From: Bacteriovoracaceae bacterium
GTDB lineage: Bacteria > Bdellovibrionota > Bacteriovoracia > Bacteriovoracales > Bacteriovoracaceae
Length of the DNA stretch: 27,533 bases
Assembly: GCA_947440875.1 (NCBI GenBank)
Contig: CANETG010000006.1
Coordinates: forward strand, 1 to 27,533
Direction: 5' to 3'
The translations under genes were made by a program, and so were the position numbers. The notes beneath the pieces were generated by a model. That model saw only the letters and a program-made list of their open reading frames with translations. It made no database searches and was not told where the DNA came from. Shown here piece after piece: positions 23,475 to 27,533 of the stretch (positions are counted from its first letter, which is position 1; the number at the start of each line of letters is the position of its first letter).

Positions 23475-24746
23475 CTAACTCACTAAACGTTGATTTTCAA
23501 AAAAATAAGACAAATCTTTACCCCGTGACTGCTCGAGTAAATTCTCGGTCGACTGGTCGACGACTATTGCAAAGAGCTCCGATGCTAGTCCCGTGGACTG
23601 CAGTAAGCGCTCACGAATAAGATATTTTTTTTCTTCTGAGAGAGCTTCTTCGAGAAGCAAAAAAACTTTAAGACCTTGAGGACAGGGCTTCAGGGTTACT
23701 GTTCGGGCATTAACAGAGAGAGCAATTTGGGATTCAATGCTCGAGAGATTTACCCAAGTTCCTGAACATGATTTAATCCGGTGAGAAGCTCTGCACGTCA
23801 CATTCAAAGATCCAGACTCGTTTTCCAAACAGAGATCTTCCGTAGAATTCCATTCAGGAGATTCTTCCAGAGTTTCAGATAAGCTCCAGCTCGAAGATCG
23901 AACGAAAAGAATTCCGTCCTTTATTTTAATTTCGCATGCAATCGGACGGCCATTCAAAAGAACCCCTGGCCCAGCTTCGGTAAGACCATATCCTTCAATG
24001 AGTTGACCATTGCCGAGCCAAGTCCGACTTCTCTGGATGAGCGACTGAGTTAAAGAAGCTCCTCCCACAAAAACGACTTCGGGAGCGCGTGGTGAAAGTC
24101 TGCCATTAAAAAGGATAAGTTCAAGTTGGCGTGGAACCAATGCCATGTGATGGATAGGATGCGTATTCAGCATGGAAGTAATCCATTTGCGAGATCCACG
24201 AAGTTTATCTTCTGTCGGGCAAAAAATAACTGATTTTGAGTAGATTCCTAAGAGGAGATCGAGAACTAGACCGAAGGCATGTCCCCAGGGGAGAAGTGCG
24301 AGGCGCTCAGTTTCTACCGGTGAGAGAAAGTAATTCGCATGCGCTTTAAGTTGCTGCTTGATTCCTTCTTGGGTGTAATACCGCGTTTTCGGCTCCCCTG
24401 AGGAGCCAGAAGTTTTCATCTCGAGAAAAACGCCTTTGTGGAAAAGCATCTGGGAATTGGGTGTGAGTGTAATCCCGCGAGGAGATAAGTCATCCGGGAC
24501 GAGAACGAAATGCCCAATCATGGCGGCGAAGAGATCGACGATGAATTCTTTTCCCTGTGGTGAGGAAGTAATTCTGTTTCCGGGTCTGGCCCCCGCCTTT
24601 TTTAATTCTCTGGCACGCTCAAAGGCAAGCGCCCAAATGTTCGGACCCGAAAGGACTTCCGTCACCGCACCGGACTCGTCACACCAGGCGAGAGTTGGGT
24701 GCGAAGTCGCGCAGAGTATATCTTTGAAGGTCCGACTAAGGAGCAT
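23475..24746 (-). CDS. Short AMP-forming acyl/aryl-CoA ligase, likely p-coumarate:CoA ligase
   Basis: A 423-residue member of the ANL superfamily: phosphate loop TSGSSGEPK (112-120), LLPWGHAFG (about 151), VPRQLEL, GGASLTQ, A5 motif GYGLTEAGPG (252-261), A7-like STEDL (301-305), A8-like HRIKSCSGTWVN (322-333) and C-terminal RGKD Lys. It should activate a carboxylic acid as acyl-AMP and transfer it to CoA or a carrier thiol. Being directly coupled to the ammonia lyase, its substrate is likely p-coumaric or cinnamic acid. The frame is open to 24854, but the ATG at 24746 follows TGGAG and overlaps the lyase stop by 11 nt. No ketosynthase or carrier protein gene is near, arguing against aryl-polyene synthesis. 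Confidence 0.82.
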   Translation of the reverse strand: MLLSRTFKDILCATSHPTLAWCDESGAVTEVLSGPNIWALAFERARELKKAGARPGNRITSSPQGKEFIVDLFAAMIGHFVLVPDDLSPRGITLTPNSQMLFHKGVFLEMKTSGSSGEPKTRYYTQEGIKQQLKAHANYFLSPVETERLALLPWGHAFGLVLDLLLGIYSKSVIFCPTEDKLRGSRKWITSMLNTHPIHHMALVPRQLELILFNGRLSPRAPEVVFVGGASLTQSLIQRSRTWLGNGQLIEGYGLTEAGPGVLLNGRPIACEIKIKDGILFVRSSSWSLSETLEESPEWNSTEDLCLENESGSLNVTCRASHRIKSCSGTWVNLSSIESQIALSVNARTVTLKPCPQGLKVFLLLEEALSEEKKYLIRERLLQSTGLASELFAIVVDQSTENLLEQSRGKDLSYFFENQRLVS

Positions 24747-26103
24747 ACGAACTCCAGGAACAAAGATGTAAACTCTGTGGCATTTTTTCGTTACGTCGCA
24801 GGTGAAAGCCTCTTTCGAAAACGAAGCTTGCAGCTCGAAGCATCTCAGAGGCAAGATCCAATTGCTGTGACAGACTATTGAGTGCGGCCATGCCGCAAGG
24901 AACGATATCTTGGTTGTTTCCTTCGCAGGAGAAACTTAACATGCGAGAAGGCATCTGTTGCGTTTTCAACTGTTGGAGTAGAGAAGACATGAGTTGATGA
25001 ATGCCTTTCAAGTGCGATTGGCCCGAAACTTCAAGATTCCGTGGAAGTCCGTTATTAAGATCAGGTGACATAAAAATCAGAACCTGTCGGTCAAGCATTT
25101 CGCAGATCCGAAAGATTCCGTCCGCCATGAGGTCTGCCGATTGCGCTATACCAAGAGCGTAGAAATGACCTCCGTGCCAAATTTCATTTTCAAGCACGAT
25201 CGGATTATCGGCCACGCGAAGTGCCTCGAGCTGGATGCGCTCGCCAGCGTGTTTAAAACTCCAGAGAGCACCGCCGAGAACATTCGGAGAACAGCGCAGA
25301 GAATATCTCGCCTGCTCCTGGCCCGCTCCGGGAATTGGTTTTTCTATTTCTGTTCGTTCGAACTCGGCAATAAACTCGACTAATTTTTTTGAAACGTAAG
25401 AAACTTGCGGACACTGGTGAGGGAGATCGATCCCAGATTCGGTAAAATGTCGGGCACCGTAACCTGCGGCATAGCTACTCATCGCTACGAGGCGAATCGC
25501 TTCGAGGAGAAATTTATTGGCCGATGAAAAAAGCTCAACGCCATAGCTGGCCATCACGGCGTTGGTATTGACGAGAGTCAGAACATCTCTTGGACCTCTG
25601 ACATCATCTTTGTTTTGAAAAAGAGGTGCTACTGCGTGCGCCATCGTCACGAGATCACCACTGGCACCAAGGCTTCCGTACGAAGGAACCTGTGGCAGAT
25701 TTTCCGCTTGAGAAAGCACGAGGAGCTGATTAAATGTTTCCGGATGGATCCCAGAAAATCCAAGTGAACTTTTAAACGCCTGTAGACGAAGCGCCCGGCG
25801 AACAACGGAAATAGGAAGTGGTTTTCCGACCCCTACCTGGAGGTAGCGGTGAAGGGCGAACTGATGTTCTTTCCAGTCCGTGACTGCTTTGGCCGTCACA
25901 TCTGAGCCAAAGCCCGTGTGGATGCCGTAAATCTTACCCTCACCAGAATTCACGTGCGCGACAAGCCGCTCATAAGACTGGCGAACTCGGTCCTCACTTT
26001 CTTGGGGAAGAGTGAACGCCGCTTCAGTCCCCCAGTCGATGAGATCGTTCAGATCGGGGCTTGAATGGGTTTGAGTGATGAGTTCAGAACGTGAGTCAAT
26101 CAT
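24736..26103 (-). CDS. MIO-type aromatic amino acid ammonia lyase (tyrosine/phenylalanine type)
   Basis: A 455-residue lyase whose MIO cofactor forms from A147-S148-G149 (GSLGASGDL). Other active-site parts: Y59 (IYGIHTGFG), N179 (TLVNT), Y267 and R270 (RYSLR), and N397-Q398-D399. The NQD motif is typical of Tyr/Phe ammonia lyases; histidine lyases have a QEDH-like motif there. The selectivity pair, where Rhodobacter TAL has His-Leu, plant PAL Phe-Leu and HAL Ser-His, is Tyr87-Leu88, which supports an aryl substrate but not a clear choice between Tyr and Phe. It is shorter than the usual 510-540 residues, at the C-terminus. ATGA-coupled to the upstream pseudokinase. No other histidine catabolism gene is near. 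Confidence 0.85.
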   Translation of the reverse strand: MIDSRSELITQTHSSPDLNDLIDWGTEAAFTLPQESEDRVRQSYERLVAHVNSGEGKIYGIHTGFGSDVTAKAVTDWKEHQFALHRYLQVGVGKPLPISVVRRALRLQAFKSSLGFSGIHPETFNQLLVLSQAENLPQVPSYGSLGASGDLVTMAHAVAPLFQNKDDVRGPRDVLTLVNTNAVMASYGVELFSSANKFLLEAIRLVAMSSYAAGYGARHFTESGIDLPHQCPQVSYVSKKLVEFIAEFERTEIEKPIPGAGQEQARYSLRCSPNVLGGALWSFKHAGERIQLEALRVADNPIVLENEIWHGGHFYALGIAQSADLMADGIFRICEMLDRQVLIFMSPDLNNGLPRNLEVSGQSHLKGIHQLMSSLLQQLKTQQMPSRMLSFSCEGNNQDIVPCGMAALNSLSQQLDLASEMLRAASFVFERGFHLRRNEKMPQSLHLCSWSSYAP

Positions 26104-27518
26104 GAGACACCTTTCAGGTAATACACATCGATGATATTAATAAGGCTCTCACCTCCGATCACAACACCAAGGCAGCTCTTACTTTCTTTAATTCCTGTCC
26201 CTGGCTTTAAGGCACCACGGACGATGCCAACAACTTCATCTACCTCAACCACAAACTGACCACCTCCCACATCGTCAATCACGACGAAGGCAGACTTTTC
26301 GCTGACGATGTTTCTCTCGCTTGTGACCGAATCTCGTAAACGAATGAGAGGAAGATTTTGCGAGGTATTGAGCGAAGCCAGTCGCTTCATTTTATCGAGT
26401 TCAATCACAGCGACATTCTTTTCTATGCGAACGATGTAGCTCGTAGAAATCCCGAACAGCTGAGAGACTCCATTTTCTTTTTGACGAACGACAAGGTATT
26501 CATGAAGACTTCTTTGGTCGCAGTAAAATACCAAAGTCCGAATCGTGTCTGTTTTGCTGGACTCAACAAGAAGACCCAGATGAGCAAAGCGCTTCAGATC
26601 GAGTAACACGGGAGTACTCAAACCAGAGTCCTCGCTGAATTCGAACCGAAGCCGCCCCTTTTCTTTTCGGACGAACCAAGAGATGTTGATGTGCATATCA
26701 TTAAATGCGTGACGATTTGATGCATTCTTTTCACGGATGGCGAAAATACTTTTCATCCACTCCTGAGCGATCGTTCGGAACGCCGTCGCTACCTCCGGTG
26801 CGATCCGGATATTGGGATCACACTCTCCGATGTTCATGACGGCCCGAGTGTTGGATCTGCGGAGCCACGGAGTTAAAAGAACAAGGAGATTTTCATTGAG
26901 ATCATTTGTGTTTAACCACACGGACTGCGCGTAGATTTCGGCAACTTTAAGGATCGTGTGATCCATTTTCTTTGTCATTTCAACATCGCGGGCAACGATA
27001 TCGTCCCGCGATTGGAAGAGAGATTCATTGGTGAGCTGGGAGCATTTGTCGAATGACTCTACGAGCTCGTAGAAACGGTTCGCAAGATTCGTGCGGTCGC
27101 GGATCGATTCGACCGGCTGACTGGCGATTTTATAAACCCAGAAAAGATCCTCGGAGTTAATGAACGTTTCTATCACTCCAAGAATGTAAGAGAGGCAAGA
27201 GCCCTTCGCCATGAGGAAGGGCTTTGCCTCGCCAAGAGTAAACGTCTGATACTGCATTTGGTTGTTATACCGGTTCCACTCCAATCGGAGTTCGAGCCAC
27301 AAGGAAGGAAGAGATGCCTGAGCCTCAGAGTCGTCGTCGTCAATCCGTAGGTCATTAATACTCGAAGCGATGCCCTCAATCGTCTCTTCGTAAAATTCAT
27401 GAACAAGTGCCACTTCTTCTACTTTAAGAGTCTCGAGGCTTTCAACCATCTGATTGAAGAGCTGCCGAGTATCATGACTTTTAAGCGTCTCAACGATTTC
27501 GTTCGTTCTGAAGTTCAC
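26100..27518 (-). CDS. CheA-like pseudokinase with C-terminal CheW-like domain
   Basis: A 472-residue soluble protein, first gene of the operon seen here. The C-terminal ~130 residues (about 340-470) form a CheW-like P5 domain, including an FVVEVDEVVGIVRG block and a CLGVVIGGESLINIIDV end. Before it (about 225-330) is a P4-like segment in which the usual N-box (NSLDHG) reads KSIFAI and the DDGRG box reads EDSGL, so ATP binding and kinase activity are probably lost. No His-phospho P1 is visible; the N-terminal 200 residues are helical and not recognised. It may act as an adaptor, scaffold or sensor-binding module. The GTG start follows AAGGAG by 6 nt; the DNA before it lies outside the window. 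Confidence 0.78.
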   Translation of the reverse strand: MNFRTNEIVETLKSHDTRQLFNQMVESLETLKVEEVALVHEFYEETIEGIASSINDLRIDDDDSEAQASLPSLWLELRLEWNRYNNQMQYQTFTLGEAKPFLMAKGSCLSYILGVIETFINSEDLFWVYKIASQPVESIRDRTNLANRFYELVESFDKCSQLTNESLFQSRDDIVARDVEMTKKMDHTILKVAEIYAQSVWLNTNDLNENLLVLLTPWLRRSNTRAVMNIGECDPNIRIAPEVATAFRTIAQEWMKSIFAIREKNASNRHAFNDMHINISWFVRKEKGRLRFEFSEDSGLSTPVLLDLKRFAHLGLLVESSKTDTIRTLVFYCDQRSLHEYLVVRQKENGVSQLFGISTSYIVRIEKNVAVIELDKMKRLASLNTSQNLPLIRLRDSVTSERNIVSEKSAFVVIDDVGGGQFVVEVDEVVGIVRGALKPGTGIKESKSCLGVVIGGESLINIIDVYYLKGVS

Positions 27519-27533
27519 GAAAATCTCCTTAAC

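Noticed and set aside
24736..26103. Histidine ammonia lyase (hutH)
   Set aside because: The NQD motif and Tyr-Leu selectivity pair are of aryl type, and no hutU, hutI or hutG is near.
23475..26103. Aryl-polyene, flexirubin or xanthomonadin synthesis genes
   Set aside because: These pathways also use a lyase and a ligase, but need ketosynthase and carrier protein genes. None is in the window; only che genes flank the pair.

Overview
The window looks like Gram-negative chromosomal DNA of a free-living, motile or gliding bacterium. It has TonB and TolC-family outer-membrane proteins, several short secreted Cys-rich proteins and a full chemosensory operon. Gene content and compact, overlapping gene order suggest a Bdellovibrionota/Bacteriovoracales-like organism, but this is a guess: the window has no rRNA or other marker. 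No tRNA, CRISPR array, IS element or phage gene was seen.

Left part (1-3130): a leftward pair (DUF2071/YqjF-like, cut by the window edge, and a DoxX-like membrane protein) diverges from a second DoxX-like paralogue. Then come rightward small genes: a DUF2237 protein with a signal peptide, an unknown protein, a secreted Cys-rich protein with a clear leaderless promoter, and a DUF2256-DUF3253 zinc protein that seems to start at a non-standard ATC codon.

Envelope/metal block (3235-12480): a leftward run encodes a membrane-anchored LuxR-type regulator, a His-rich b561-like membrane protein, a YceI-like protein, an outer-membrane barrel, a TolC-family protein and a heavy-metal RND pump. There is no membrane-fusion subunit. 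A TonB-dependent receptor diverges from the regulator and ends at a strong bidirectional terminator.

Middle (12480-17297): a glutathione S-transferase, an M28 zinc aminopeptidase, a small secreted Cys-rich protein, a CrtI-like FAD oxidoreductase and a DHRS12-like SDR.

Right part (17232-27518): a tightly packed eight-gene leftward operon. In transcription order it encodes a CheA-like pseudokinase, an aromatic amino acid ammonia lyase (MIO type), a short acyl/aryl-CoA ligase, CheA, a soluble receptor with two MCP signalling tips, a two-domain CheW, CheB and CheR. An ammonia lyase plus a CoA ligase is the known route to p-coumaroyl-CoA, which supplies the chromophore of photoactive yellow protein (PYP). 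Their translational coupling to chemotaxis genes suggests a light-sensing (PYP-linked) chemosensory pathway. No PYP gene lies in the window, so this is the main hypothesis to test, and the DNA just beyond 27533 is the first place to look.
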